Assembly: GCA_963819735.1 (NCBI GenBank)
Contig: CAWFXC010000005.1
Coordinates: forward strand, 1-64,000
Direction of reading: 5' to 3'
DNA from: CAWFXC01 sp963819735
GTDB lineage: Bacteria; Actinomycetota; Acidimicrobiia; IMCC26256; DASPTH01
DNA length: 64,000 bases
Shown one piece after another: positions 16,696-26,113 of the stretch (position 1 is the first letter of the stretch; every line of letters starts with the position of its first letter). Below the pieces are notes generated by a model. It made no database searches, was not told where the DNA came from, and saw only the letters and a list, made by a program, of their open reading frames with translations. A program made the position numbers and the translations under genes.

Positions 16696-17576
16696 CTTCA
16701 GTTGCTGTCGTTGCCCACGCAGGCAAGTCATTTGGGGGTGGCCTGGGGGAGCTTCGTCGCGTGCTCGAACGCGCCGGCGTGTCTGACCCGCTGTGGTACG
16801 AGGTCCCGAAAAGCAAATACGCACGGAAGTGTGTACAGCAGGTGTTGGCGGACGGCGCCGATCTGTTGTTCGTGTGGGGCGGAGACGGCATGGTGCAGCA
16901 ATGCATCGACGCCGTCGGCGACGACGCGGCGATCGCCATTCTTCCCGCAGGCACGGGCAACCTTCTGGCACGCAACCTGAACATCCCACAAGACATCGAG
17001 CGAGCGGTCGAGATCGGCCTTCACGGTGGCCGGCGAGTCCTCGACATTGGTCGCGTGAACGGCGAACGATTCGCGGTGATGGCAGGGACCGGTCTCGACG
17101 CCCTGATGATCCGCGACGCCGACCGCGACTTGAAAGACCGGTTCGGGCGCGCCGCATACATCTGGACCGGCGCCAAGCATCTCAAGATTCGCCCGTTCCG
17201 CGCTCGGATCAGGGTCGACGGGGTGACGTGGTTCGACGGCAAGACCGGCTGTGTGCTCATCGGGAACGTCGGCAAACTGTTCGGAGGAATCACCGCCTTC
17301 GAAAGCGCCAGCCCAGAGGACGGCAAACTCGATCTCGGCGTCGTGACCGCGCAGGGACTGACGCAATGGACCCGCGCATTGGTTCGCACCGCCGTTGGCA
17401 ACGCGGAACGGTCCCCGTTCGTGCGGACTACCCAGGCGAGGAAGATTCGGGTCAAGCTTGACCGTGCGGTGCCGTACGAACTCGACGGTGGCGACAAGCC
17501 CGCGACGGATCGGCTCAAGATACGGGTCGAACCTGCTGCGGTGACCGTCTGCGTACCCGAGGAGGTTCCAGCATGA
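16692..17576 (+). CDS. Diacylglycerol/lipid kinase (DAGKc family)
   Basis: 294 aa, the usual length of DgkB/YegS-type kinases. Nucleotide-binding LLFVWGGDGMVQQCIDAVG and AIAILPAGTGNLLARNL, then VMAGTGLDALMI. ATG 16692 overlaps the PAP2 stop, so translation is coupled. It would phosphorylate diacylglycerol or a related lipid with ATP at the inner face of the membrane. Confidence 0.92.
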   Translation: MTSVAVVAHAGKSFGGGLGELRRVLERAGVSDPLWYEVPKSKYARKCVQQVLADGADLLFVWGGDGMVQQCIDAVGDDAAIAILPAGTGNLLARNLNIPQDIERAVEIGLHGGRRVLDIGRVNGERFAVMAGTGLDALMIRDADRDLKDRFGRAAYIWTGAKHLKIRPFRARIRVDGVTWFDGKTGCVLIGNVGKLFGGITAFESASPEDGKLDLGVVTAQGLTQWTRALVRTAVGNAERSPFVRTTQARKIRVKLDRAVPYELDGGDKPATDRLKIRVEPAAVTVCVPEEVPA

Positions 17577-18535
17577 GCGTCGCGCAGCGTGTACCGGAAA
17601 CATGGGAGCTCACCGGCGACGATGCACGGGCGACGCTGGCACGAACCGGCCGGAGAAAACTCGTGCAAGACGCGTTCGTGCGGTTCCGTGCGTCAGACGG
17701 ATTCAGTCATGCCCGTTCGCTTGCCTTCGTGATCTCGCTCCTGTTGGTACAAGGAGTCATCGTTCTCGTCGGCGTCGCAGCCGCGCTCGGTGACACGGAC
17801 GTGAGCGCAACCATTGTCCGTGCGATTGTGAGTGCTGCCCCCGGACCAGCAGGCAAAACACTTATCAACGCGGTCTTCCACGCCTACAAGACCGGGGCGT
17901 CCGGCCAGTATTTCGTGCTGGTCCTGGTCGCAGTCGCCGCTCTCGTCACCGCCACCACGTTGATGGGCCAGATCGAACGGGCATTGAATCGCCTCTACGG
18001 GATTGAGCAGGATCGCCCAACGCTGCAGAAATACGGTCGGGCTCTGGTGTTGGCGTTGACTGCCGGTGTGCTCGCCACTGCCGCCTTCGTGATGTTCGCG
18101 TTGGGACACAACATCGGCCAGGGGAACGACACCCCGGCGCAGGTGTGGAGGATCGTCCGCTGGCCCGTCGCGTTGCTGCTCGTGGCTGCGTCGATCGCAT
18201 TGCTGTTCCGTTGGTCGCCGCGCCGCCATCAGCCCGCCTGGTCGTGGCTCGCGTTCGGCAGCACAGTTTCGGTGGCGTTGTGGTCGCTGGTCACGTTGGC
18301 GTTAGGGCTGTTCTTCCAGGCCAGCACCACGTTCAGTACAACCTACGGACCGCTCGCCGGAATGATCGCGCTGTTGCTCTGGGCTTTGCTTTCGTCGATC
18401 GCGATTCTGTTCGGCGCGGCGCTGGCAGCACAGCTCGAAGCGGTACGCGCTGGCGCCTCATCTCCGCGGGATGAGCAAAAGGCTGAGCAGCCCAGCGCCG
18501 AGAACAAACAACCAACGCTGATGGCTGCTCGGTAG
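17573..18535 (+). CDS. YihY/BrkB-family membrane protein
   Basis: 320 aa with a soluble N-terminus and about six membrane segments. SFAR-type opening FSHARSLAFVISLLLVQGVI, the family motif LMGQIERALNRLYGIEQDR, and FSTTYGPLAGMIALLLWALL near the end. ATG 17573 overlaps the lipid-kinase stop. The function of the family is not settled (proposed envelope or lipid transport role). A second YihY is encoded at 26114. Confidence 0.88.
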   Translation: MSVAQRVPETWELTGDDARATLARTGRRKLVQDAFVRFRASDGFSHARSLAFVISLLLVQGVIVLVGVAAALGDTDVSATIVRAIVSAAPGPAGKTLINAVFHAYKTGASGQYFVLVLVAVAALVTATTLMGQIERALNRLYGIEQDRPTLQKYGRALVLALTAGVLATAAFVMFALGHNIGQGNDTPAQVWRIVRWPVALLLVAASIALLFRWSPRRHQPAWSWLAFGSTVSVALWSLVTLALGLFFQASTTFSTTYGPLAGMIALLLWALLSSIAILFGAALAAQLEAVRAGASSPRDEQKAEQPSAENKQPTLMAAR

Positions 18536-18544
18536 AGTCCGGCC

Positions 18545-20149
18545 ATGCGCCTCGACGACTGGTTCCTCGACGCGACGGAACGTGGGAACCCGGCCAGCGA
18601 GATCGACAGACGCCACGACGACGGTCGAGCCTGGAGTGAGGGAAACGACGGCCGAATTCTGATCGACGGTGCGACATACTTCAAACGACTGCACGAAGTG
18701 CTGTGCGAATGTCGAACCGGCGACTGGGTCTACTTCACCGACTGGCAAGGCGATCCCGACGAACTTCTCGACGGCCCCGGTACCGAGATCGGCACGGTGC
18801 TCACCGAACTGGCAGAGCGCGGCGTGCATGTGCGCGGCCTTTTGTGGCGCTCTCACCCGGAACTCATGAGCTTCGGCGAAGGAAAAAACCTCGTGTTCTC
18901 CCGAGCGATCAACGAAGCCGGCGGCGAGGTACTCCTCGACCACCGTGTCCGCAGAGGAGGAAGCCACCACCAGAAGCTGTTCGTGGCCCGGCATACGGAC
19001 ACGCGAAACGACGTGGCCTTCGTTGGCGGCATCGACTTGTGTCACGGCCGCGGCGACGACCATCACCATCGGGGTGATCCCCAACCTGTAGATCTCGACG
19101 ATGACCACTACGGCGACCGGCCTCCGTGGCACGATCTTCAGATCGAGCTCCGGGGACCTGTCGTCGACGACCTCGCATGGACCTTCGCTGAACGGTGGCG
19201 GGACCCGACGCCGATCGACGCTCGCACACCGGTCCGTGCGGCGCTGCACCGCTACTCGCAACACCCGAACCAACCTGGGTCCCTCGGACCAAGCGTACGA
19301 ATCGGTGGCGACGGTCCGCTGGCAGTACAAGTCCTACGAACGTACCCAGCGCTTCGAGACGGGTACCCGTTCGCGCCGAACGGCGAACGCAGCATCGCCC
19401 GGGCATACCTCAAGGCATTCGCTCGTGCTCGCCGGCTGATCTACCTCGAAGACCAGTACCTCTGGTCTATCGACGCGACCCGTGCACTCGCCACAGCACT
19501 CGAGACCCATCCGGATCTTCACATAGTCGCGGTCGTACCCCGGTATCCCGACCCCGACGGTGCGATCGCTGGGCCGGCAAGCCGCATCGGCCGCAAGCGT
19601 GTCATCGACGCGCTGCAGGCGGCCGGGCCCGGCCGCGTGGCGGTCTACGACCTCGAAAACAATGACGGTCATCCGATCTACGTTCATTCAAAGGTCTGCA
19701 TTATCGACGACGTCTGGATCGCCGTCGGCTCCGACAACCTGAACCGACGGTCATGGACTCACGATTCGGAACTGTCGTGCGCGGTGATCGACACACGCAT
19801 TGACCCTCGCGAACCAACCGACCCAGCTCAGCTCGGCGACGGAGCCCGCATCTTCGCCCGAGACACGAGAATACGCCTCGCCCGCGAGCACCTCGGACTG
19901 CAAAAGACCGACGACGATGGCGGACTCGTTGATCCCGTGGCCTGGTTCAACGCATTCCGCAGGAGTGCAACAGCCCTCGATGCATGGCACCAGAACGGGG
20001 GTCATGGAGTGCGGCCCCCGGGACACCTCCGTCAGCACCCCGTCGAGGGGGTACCCAGAGCACAGCAGAAAGGAATGCGTCTAATCCACGCAGCCTTTCT
20101 TGACCCCGACGGACGCCCCAAACAACTACGCCGTCGTGCCCAGTTCTGA
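18545..20149 (+). CDS. Phospholipase D-family protein, copy 1
   Basis: 534 aa with two HKD motifs: GGSHHQKLFVARHTDTRND in the first half and IYVHSKVCIIDDVWIAVGSD then NLNRRSW in the second, as in PLD/cardiolipin-synthase enzymes. No signal peptide, so probably cytosolic or peripheral. ATG is 9 nt after the YihY stop, the fourth gene of the lipid operon. It would hydrolyse or transfer phosphatidyl groups. Colinear with copy 2 over its whole length. Confidence 0.92.
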   Translation: MRLDDWFLDATERGNPASEIDRRHDDGRAWSEGNDGRILIDGATYFKRLHEVLCECRTGDWVYFTDWQGDPDELLDGPGTEIGTVLTELAERGVHVRGLLWRSHPELMSFGEGKNLVFSRAINEAGGEVLLDHRVRRGGSHHQKLFVARHTDTRNDVAFVGGIDLCHGRGDDHHHRGDPQPVDLDDDHYGDRPPWHDLQIELRGPVVDDLAWTFAERWRDPTPIDARTPVRAALHRYSQHPNQPGSLGPSVRIGGDGPLAVQVLRTYPALRDGYPFAPNGERSIARAYLKAFARARRLIYLEDQYLWSIDATRALATALETHPDLHIVAVVPRYPDPDGAIAGPASRIGRKRVIDALQAAGPGRVAVYDLENNDGHPIYVHSKVCIIDDVWIAVGSDNLNRRSWTHDSELSCAVIDTRIDPREPTDPAQLGDGARIFARDTRIRLAREHLGLQKTDDDGGLVDPVAWFNAFRRSATALDAWHQNGGHGVRPPGHLRQHPVEGVPRAQQKGMRLIHAAFLDPDGRPKQLRRRAQF

Positions 20150-20375
20150 CCGGAGTGTGCTCCTCAGACCTTCCCGAATACTGGGCACGCAGGCGAGCGA
20201 AGTCGCCGGAATCACGATCCGACGTTTGGTCGGTTCACGGCACACTCAGAGATCAGAACAAGGCAGAGTTCAAAGCGACGGCTGAACGAGGCGTGGACTT
20301 GTTTCACTGCCAGTGTCAGGTATCTCACGGTCTCGTTGATGGTGACGCTATTCGCCCGCGTCGATCGGAGGTTCG

Positions 20376-21980
20376 ATGCTCCTTGAGGATTGGTTCCTGA
20401 CGGCGGACGAGCGAGGAAACCCGAGTTCCCTGATTGATCAACGCCGCGGCAACGATGACGCGTGGAGCAGCGGGAATCGAATTGACGTACTGATCGACGG
20501 CGCTGCTTATTTTGAGCGTCTGCATGAGGTTCTGTGCACGCTCAGCCGAGGTGACTCGGTGCACTTCACCGACTGGGACGGCGATGCCGACGAACGGCTG
20601 CGCGGGCCGGGAACCGAGATCGGGCGCGTACTCGCCGAGCTGGCGGAACGTGGTGTACAAGTCCGTGGGCTGCTGTGGCGTTCGCATCCGCGCCAAGCAC
20701 ACTTCGCAGAGCAAGACAATGTCGGGTTCACCAAGGCAGTGAACCGCGCAGGCGGCGAGGCACTTCTCGACGAGCGAGTTCGCCGTGGCGGCAGTCACCA
20801 CCAAAAGCTCTTGGTCGTCCGACGCACGGGCCAATCTGCGCGGGATGCCGCGTTTGTGGGTGGGATCGACCTCTGTCATGGGCGCCGCGACGACGATCGT
20901 CACCTCGGTGACATGCAAGCCGTCACGATTTCTGCACGGTACGGGGCACGTCCGCCGTGGCATGACGTCCAACTCGAGGTACGAGGCCCCGCGATCGGCG
21001 ACCTCGACTACACCTTTCGTGAACGCTGGGAAGACCCGACCCCGCTCGACCATCGCAACCCGTGGCGCCGCGCGATACGGCGGGTCGTCGGTCAGCACAA
21101 ACATGCGAGCCCCATGCCGCGCGAACCTGAGGACCCACCACCGTGCGGGACCCACGCCGTGCAGGTCGTACGCACCTACCCGGCGAAGCGACCGGCCTAC
21201 CCGTTTGCGCGCGACGGCGAACGGAGCATCGCTCGCGCCTACCTCAAGGCCTTCGCCCGCGCTCGCAGCCTCATCTATCTCGAAGACCAGTACCTCTGGT
21301 CCATCGACGCCGCGCGAGCACTCGCCGACGCGCTTCGGCGTCACCCGCAGCTGCACGTCGTCGCCGTGGTGCCACGCTTTCCGGACCGCGACGCCCGCGC
21401 GACATGTCAAGCCGCGACCATTGGACGCGAACGCGTCACCAGCATCCTTCGACAAGCGGGCGGGCAACGAGTCAAGATCTACGATCTCGAAAACGCAGAA
21501 GGAACGCCGGTGTACGTCCACGCCAAAGTGTGCGTCATCGACGACGTCTGGATCATGGTCGGCTCCGACAACCTCAACCGACGGTCATGGACACACGACT
21601 CTGAAGTCTCGTGCTCAGTAATCGACTCCGTCCATGACCAACGCCACCCCACTGATCCCGGCGGACTCGGCGACGAAGCCCGCCTGCTTGCGCGCAACAC
21701 ACGCTTGCGGCTCTGGCAAGAGCACCTCCAACGGCCGCCGACGGCGGACCAGGACCTCGTCGACCCCGCGGACGGCTTTGATGCACTCGCCCACTCAGCC
21801 GACACGCTCGATCGATGGCATGCGAACGGCCGACGGGGCACCCGTCCCCCCGGCCAACTCCGCAACCACCCGACTGAACGCGTCGACGCACGCTCGCGCT
21901 GGTGGGCAAACGCTATGCATCGCCTCTTGCTCGATCCAGACGGACGTCCACGCCGACTGACTCGAGGCAGAACATTCTGA
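20376..21980 (+). CDS. Phospholipase D-family protein, copy 2
   Basis: 534 aa, the same length as copy 1 and collinear with it: MLLEDWFLTADERGNPSSLI at the start, HKD motifs GGSHHQKLLVVRRTGQ and VYVHAKVCVIDDVWIMVGSD, and LDPDGRPRRLTRG at the end. GGAGG stands 8 nt before ATG 20376. The 226-bp gap after copy 1 holds no gene. A tandem paralogue, diverged enough to have a different substrate or expression. Confidence 0.92.
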   Translation: MLLEDWFLTADERGNPSSLIDQRRGNDDAWSSGNRIDVLIDGAAYFERLHEVLCTLSRGDSVHFTDWDGDADERLRGPGTEIGRVLAELAERGVQVRGLLWRSHPRQAHFAEQDNVGFTKAVNRAGGEALLDERVRRGGSHHQKLLVVRRTGQSARDAAFVGGIDLCHGRRDDDRHLGDMQAVTISARYGARPPWHDVQLEVRGPAIGDLDYTFRERWEDPTPLDHRNPWRRAIRRVVGQHKHASPMPREPEDPPPCGTHAVQVVRTYPAKRPAYPFARDGERSIARAYLKAFARARSLIYLEDQYLWSIDAARALADALRRHPQLHVVAVVPRFPDRDARATCQAATIGRERVTSILRQAGGQRVKIYDLENAEGTPVYVHAKVCVIDDVWIMVGSDNLNRRSWTHDSEVSCSVIDSVHDQRHPTDPGGLGDEARLLARNTRLRLWQEHLQRPPTADQDLVDPADGFDALAHSADTLDRWHANGRRGTRPPGQLRNHPTERVDARSRWWANAMHRLLLDPDGRPRRLTRGRTF

Positions 21981-22217
21981 AACGCGTAGGCACCCTCGGA
22001 GATCGAAGGTCAACGCGACGGCCACGGGGCCGGGGGGTGTCGTTGCTCCGGTGACGCCCATCACTGGTGGGCGAGTTCGCTCTCCTCGGGTTCGTGTTGA
22101 TCTCCTCGGCGATCAGACGAACCCCGCAAGCGCGTACCTGCGATGGTGGGGGCGAGGGCCTCGGAGAGACGCCGGAGGATGTGGCCTGCAGTGGCGTCCT
22201 CCGGCGCCAGCGCGGCG

Positions 22218-22640
22218 AGGTGCTGGGCGAAGAGCTCAACCGGCGGTCATGGACGCACGATGCGGAATTGTCGTGCGTGGTCGTTGACGCTCGACGCGAC
22301 TCACGCGAGCCCGCAGATCTGGCCGGGCTCGGCGAGGCAGCGCGGTGCTCGCTCGTGACGCGAGAATTCGGCTCGCATCAGAACATCTCGGAATGGACCG
22401 TGGCGAGCGAGCTGCCGATTTGATCGATCCATCGAACTGGTTCGACGCATTCGCTGCCAGCGCGGCACGGCTCGATGCATAGCATCAGGAGCGCCTGGGG
22501 ACCGCCCGCGCGGTCATCTCCGACTCCATCCCACCGAACGCGTCAGCGGTATCGAGTAGAGAGAGACGGGTATCATTCACGCTGCCTTCCTCGATCCCGA
22601 TGGGTCGGCCAAGAGCGATGCGCCACCGAGAGGCGTCTGA
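22218..22640 (+). pseudogene. Phospholipase D-family, decayed third copy (3' end)
   Basis: After about 240 bp without clear coding, the sequence reads LNRRSWTHDAELSCVVVDAR and EPADLAGLGEAARC, matching the region after the second HKD motif of the two intact copies. Later pieces in other frames (NWFDAFAASAARLDA, then IIHAAFLDPDGSAK) match their C-termini, ending at TGA 22638-22640. The N-terminal two thirds are gone. A third tandem duplicate now in decay. Confidence 0.8.
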
Positions 22641-22901
22641 TCACTGGCGAGTGTGCTCGCCGCGTCCTGACGGGCCGGGCCCTCTCCTACCTCCTCTTCG
22701 CGGTGGCTCTCCCGCCCGTGCGCCCGGCAGCCTTGTGCTGCGCGGTGGTGCCGCCCTGCTTGGCGTTGCCGCCGCTACCGGACTTCATGCCGCCGTGCTT
22801 CGACGCCTCCGGCGAGTTTGCGATGCGGGGGCGGGCGGTGCCTTGGCTTACGCCGCCACTGAAGCGGGCATCCTCGCGATCGACTGAAATCGAGGAAGGG
22901 G

Positions 22902-23114
22902 ATGACGATGGACGAGATTGTCGACGCCTGGATTGTCGGCCAGCACGAGCTGCCGGCAAATGCTCCTCGCGACGTCGTGGGTTCCGCGGTGGTGGTCCAC
23001 GATCGTGGCAGTGACGAGTGGACTGGGATGAGCCTCGAACAGTTCGAGGCTGAGTTCGAATGGAGCGAACGGCCTGAGCCCTTGATCGCGGTCCGAGATC
23101 TAGGCATCTTCTGA
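22902..23114 (+). CDS. Small conserved-looking hypothetical protein
   Basis: 70 aa, acidic, starting MTMDEIVDAWIVGQHELPAN and ending PEPLIAVRDLGIF. Strong GAGGAAGGGG Shine-Dalgarno just before the ATG, and G/C-rich third positions. No domain recognised. It lies between the phospholipase D group and topoisomerase IB. Confidence 0.55.
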   Translation: MTMDEIVDAWIVGQHELPANAPRDVVGSAVVVHDRGSDEWTGMSLEQFEAEFEWSERPEPLIAVRDLGIF

Positions 23115-23179
23115 GTTCGCCCAGCGCTGCCGCATCCAGCGCGCGACAAACGTTCAAACCGCACGAACGACGCGGAGCG

Positions 23180-23335
23180 TCAGGTGTCGTCGGCGACGCG
23201 GATCGTGTTGGCCCGGGCGCTGATTTCGTCGTCGGTCAGATCTTCGGAGAGTTCCTCCCGCGCCCATTCGGGACCTCGCAGCGGCTGCTCGGGCTCGCCG
23301 TGTCGCGGGACGGGATCGCCTTGTCTTGGCCCCAT
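23180..23335 (-). CDS. Small acidic hypothetical protein (51 aa)
   Basis: ATG 23335 to TGA 23180. Reads MGPRQGDPVPRHGEPEQPLR, then GPEWAREELSEDLTDDEISA and RANTIRVADDT. AGGGAAC lies upstream as ribosome-binding site and a SigB-like promoter is present 40 nt upstream of the start. Acidic and hydrophilic, like many small stress proteins; function unknown. Confidence 0.6.
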   Translation of the reverse strand: MGPRQGDPVPRHGEPEQPLRGPEWAREELSEDLTDDEISARANTIRVADDT

Positions 23336-23374
23336 GGCTTGTTCCCTTTCGAGTGCTTGGTTCGTGTAGTCATC

Positions 23375-23401
23375 AATCCCCCGCGGGGCTGGGCGACAAA
23401 C
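23375..23401 (-). promoter_or_regulatory. SigB-like promoter of the 51-aa gene
   Basis: On the minus strand GTTT (23401-23398), a 17-nt spacer and GGGATT (23380-23375). It fits GTTT-N14-17-GGGTAT with a weakened -10. Confidence 0.4.
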
Positions 23402-23480
23402 TCAGCGAGACCCACGTTCGTTCGGACGCGCCGCTCGACTTCGGGAAAATCCGTTTGGCGGGCGCGCCACTCGGGGAATC

Positions 23481-24542
23481 GTGTCGAGCACTATGCCGCT
23501 GGCGATTGCACCCTCCCTCCAGCACGTCGAGGCAAGCGATTTGGGCATTCGCCGGGTCCGGCGTGGCCGGGGCTTCAGCTACCACGGCCCAAACGGGGGC
23601 ACGGTGCGAGATTCCGAGACATTGGATCGAATCAGAGTCTTGGCGATTCCGCCGGCGTGGTCGTCGGTCCGGATCGCAGAACGCGGTGATGCCCATCTCC
23701 AGGCGACGGGAACCGACAGCCGGGGAAGACGCCAGTACCGCTATCACCCTGACTGGCGGGCGTTCCGTGATCGGGTCAAGTTCAACCGGCTCTCGGTGTT
23801 TGGTGAAGTGCTGCCCGATATTCGTGCGCGAGTTGGTGCCGACCTTCGGCTGAGCGGTCTGCCCCGCGACAAGGTCCTTGCGACTGTTGTCCAACTCCTC
23901 GAGTTGACGTTGATTCGCGTCGGCAACGAGGAGTACGCGCGGGACAACGGTGCGTACGGGCTAACGACGTTGCGGAACCGTCACGTGAACGTGGACGGTG
24001 AGGAGATCCGTTTCGTCTTCACCGGTAAGAGTGGTCAGCGACACGACGTCGTGGCCCAGGATCCCCGAGTCGCGCGGGTATTGCGTCGCTGTCAGGAGAT
24101 TCCCGGGCAGCTTCTGTTCCAGTACCTCGATGAGGACGACACTCCAGCTCCCGTGCACTCTCACGACGTGAACGCGTACCTACGGGCGGCGGGCGGCGCC
24201 GACGTCACCGCGAAGGACTTTCGGACCTGGGTCGCAACGGTTGTGGCCGCGAGCGGTCTTGCCGCGCTTCCCATCCCGAGTAGCGACGCGGAGCAACGCC
24301 ACCTGGTCAACCAGGTCGTGGTGACGGTGGCCCAGGAGCTCGGGAACACGCCCGCCGTCTGTCGCAGTTCCTACATCCACCCGATCGTGTTCGAGTCGTA
24401 CCCGACGGGCGCACTCGAGGAGCAGTGGTCGGTGACACCGCGTCGGCGACGCAACCTCACGATCGACGAACGGCACACCCTCTCCCTGCTGCGAACGAAG
24501 CGACGTCGCTCGCGTGCGCGGGAACAACGCCGAGCGGCGTAG
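23481..24542 (+). CDS. DNA topoisomerase IB
   Basis: 353 aa, the size of the bacterial/poxvirus-type enzyme. Catalytic blocks: LTLIRVGNEEYARDNGAYGL (first Arg), FVFTGKSGQRHDVV (Lys), AKDFRTWVATVVAA (Arg) and the nucleophile Tyr in VCRSSYIHPIVF. It relaxes supercoils through a 3'-phosphotyrosyl link. GTG 23481 or ATG 23493 could be the start; a SigB-like GTTT-N17-GGGAAT (23453-23479) immediately upstream favours the ATG with an almost leaderless transcript. Confidence 0.93.
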   Translation: MSSTMPLAIAPSLQHVEASDLGIRRVRRGRGFSYHGPNGGTVRDSETLDRIRVLAIPPAWSSVRIAERGDAHLQATGTDSRGRRQYRYHPDWRAFRDRVKFNRLSVFGEVLPDIRARVGADLRLSGLPRDKVLATVVQLLELTLIRVGNEEYARDNGAYGLTTLRNRHVNVDGEEIRFVFTGKSGQRHDVVAQDPRVARVLRRCQEIPGQLLFQYLDEDDTPAPVHSHDVNAYLRAAGGADVTAKDFRTWVATVVAASGLAALPIPSSDAEQRHLVNQVVVTVAQELGNTPAVCRSSYIHPIVFESYPTGALEEQWSVTPRRRRNLTIDERHTLSLLRTKRRRSRAREQRRAA

Positions 24543-24650
24543 CGATCCGGCGGCCTCAGGCGTCGCCAGCAGCGCGAAAGAACTCGGACGTGCGGTGGGA
24601 CGCGCATAGCACTGCTGCAATGCTCATACGCCTCACAGTCTGTGCTTTGC

Positions 24651-25124
24651 TCAGGACGAGCTTGCCTTGCGGGCAGATTTGGCGCTGGCCGATCGGTTGG
24701 CTTTGTCGATCGCCTTCACGAGCTGACGCTTCTTCATCTTCGAGCGGCCCTTTATGTCGAGCCGCCTGGCCACGTCCAAGAGGTGGGTTTTGGTGGCGAA
24801 CGCGTCGACGCCGCCGGCCGTGCGGCCCTTCCCACGACGCGCGGCCTTGCCGCGCTTCGCGTCTTGGGTGTCGCTCGGACCCTTCTTCTCCTTCCGCTCC
24901 CAGTGGTCGCCGATCTTCTCGAAGGAGTGTTTGAGTGAGGCGAGCGCGATCCGGTGCGCGGCCTCACCGTCGCCATGCTGCTTCTCGGCCGCCTCGAGGG
25001 TCTCGATATACGTGTTCTGTGCCTTCTTCGGAGAGCGCGCCAAGGTGGAGGGAAGCCGGTCTCGTTGCTTCTTGGTGAGTGCCATACGCAACCGGTACCC
25101 GTACCGGTTGCGGATCATGTGCAA
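24651..25124 (-). CDS. ChaB-domain and Rho_N-domain protein
   Basis: About 143 aa from ATG 25083, or 157 aa from ATG 25122-25124. ChaB domain at the N-terminus (LPSTLARSPKKAQNTYIETL to SLKHSFEKIGDHWERK), a basic linker, then a Rho-N-type SAP-like module (KTHLLDVARRLDIKGRSKMK) and a Lys/Ser-rich tail. Proteins of this layout are small nucleic-acid-associated stress proteins in actinobacteria. A perfect 26-bp palindrome abuts ATG 25083, so which start is used matters: from 25122 the palindrome is coding, from 25083 it is the leader. Confidence 0.8.
   Translation of the reverse strand: MHMIRNRYGYRLRMALTKKQRDRLPSTLARSPKKAQNTYIETLEAAEKQHGDGEAAHRIALASLKHSFEKIGDHWERKEKKGPSDTQDAKRGKAARRGKGRTAGGVDAFATKTHLLDVARRLDIKGRSKMKKRQLVKAIDKANRSASAKSARKASSS
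25087..25112. promoter_or_regulatory. 26-bp palindrome at the ChaB gene start
   Basis: CGCAACCGGTAC (25087-25098) and its exact complement GTACCGGTTGCG (25101-25112) are separated by 2 nt. It lies 1 nt upstream of ATG 25083. Either an operator or a strong hairpin masking initiation. Confidence 0.6.
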
Positions 25125-25314
25125 GTCGCGTCGGAAGCAACCTGAACCACCCCGGGACAGTTGCAGGCGCTACGTTGCCCCGAGCTCTGTGGAGTCGGTG
25201 AACTTGGTTTCATGCACGGTGAGTTGGTGGTGGTGGAGGCCCTTCGTCCACGAGCACCCGGACCTGCCGCCTACGTAACTTCGCCGTGGACGCGCGAACA
25301 ACCGGTCGGGGCTC

Positions 25315-25938
25315 GTGCTGGTGATTGTGACCATCGCGATCTCTGGATCACCGCCGAAAGAGACGGACTCGGCCGCGAGGATCTTGAAGTACTACCGAGA
25401 CAACGCGGACGGGATCAAGGCGGCGGCGTTCATCGGAACGTTGGCGACGCTTCCGATCCTGTTTTGGGCGGGAAGTCTGTGGGCCCGGATGCGACGCGCC
25501 GAGAACGGCCAGCCTCGCTTGGCGGTCGTCGCGGTCCTCGGTTTGGTGCTCGCGGGGGCCACGCAGGCCGTTCTCACCGCGATTGGTGCGACCATCGTTC
25601 TGCAGCTGCACAGTGTCGGACCAACGGAGGCCAAGCTTTTCTTCGTGCTTGCGACGACGATGGGTGCGATTGGCACCATTGGTATCGCGGTCCTTGTCCT
25701 CGCCGCGGTCTCCGCGTTGGCGTTTCGGACGCATGTGTTTCCGACGTGGGTGGCGTGGCTGGGCGTTGCGAACGGAGTCGTTGCGCTCGTCGCCTGTTAC
25801 GGCGCGGCGAGCACCAGCGACGCGATCGCTGCGCTCGGGTTGATCGCCCTGGTGATCTGGGCGATTTGGATCATCGCGATCAGCGTCATCATGATCCGAC
25901 ACACCGACGCTCCTGTCGCGATTGCGAGCCCGGCATAG
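25315..25938 (+). CDS. Multi-pass membrane protein of unknown function
   Basis: 207 aa from GTG 25315 with five or six hydrophobic segments. After the first segment comes a loop KYYRDNADGIKAAAFIGTLA, like the W/Y-Y-x-x-N motif of DUF4386-type proteins. The first segment is short and the frame is closed by a stop at 25276, so the N-terminus may have been lost. Confidence 0.6.
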   Translation: MLVIVTIAISGSPPKETDSAARILKYYRDNADGIKAAAFIGTLATLPILFWAGSLWARMRRAENGQPRLAVVAVLGLVLAGATQAVLTAIGATIVLQLHSVGPTEAKLFFVLATTMGAIGTIGIAVLVLAAVSALAFRTHVFPTWVAWLGVANGVVALVACYGAASTSDAIAALGLIALVIWAIWIIAISVIMIRHTDAPVAIASPA

Positions 25939-26113
25939 TCACGACGCGCTGTCGCGAGCTGGCGTGGCCGCGTGGGAATTTTGCTGAGCAGACTGGTTCT
26001 GGCAGAGCATCGCCCCGCGAGGTGATGTCGATCGCTGACGAGACCAGGCTTTCGCTGCACCGGGGTGACCCGCGGGTGGGTTGCCCAGGGGCCGGGGCGG
26101 GAACAAGAGGGCG

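Noticed and set aside
22687..22889. Minus-strand ORF end with a G/K-rich, KGG-like composition (KHGGMKSGSGGNAKQGG)
   Set aside because: It looks coding-like, but there is no ATG/GTG/TTG start in frame except deep inside and it faces the supported gene at 22902; left unannotated.
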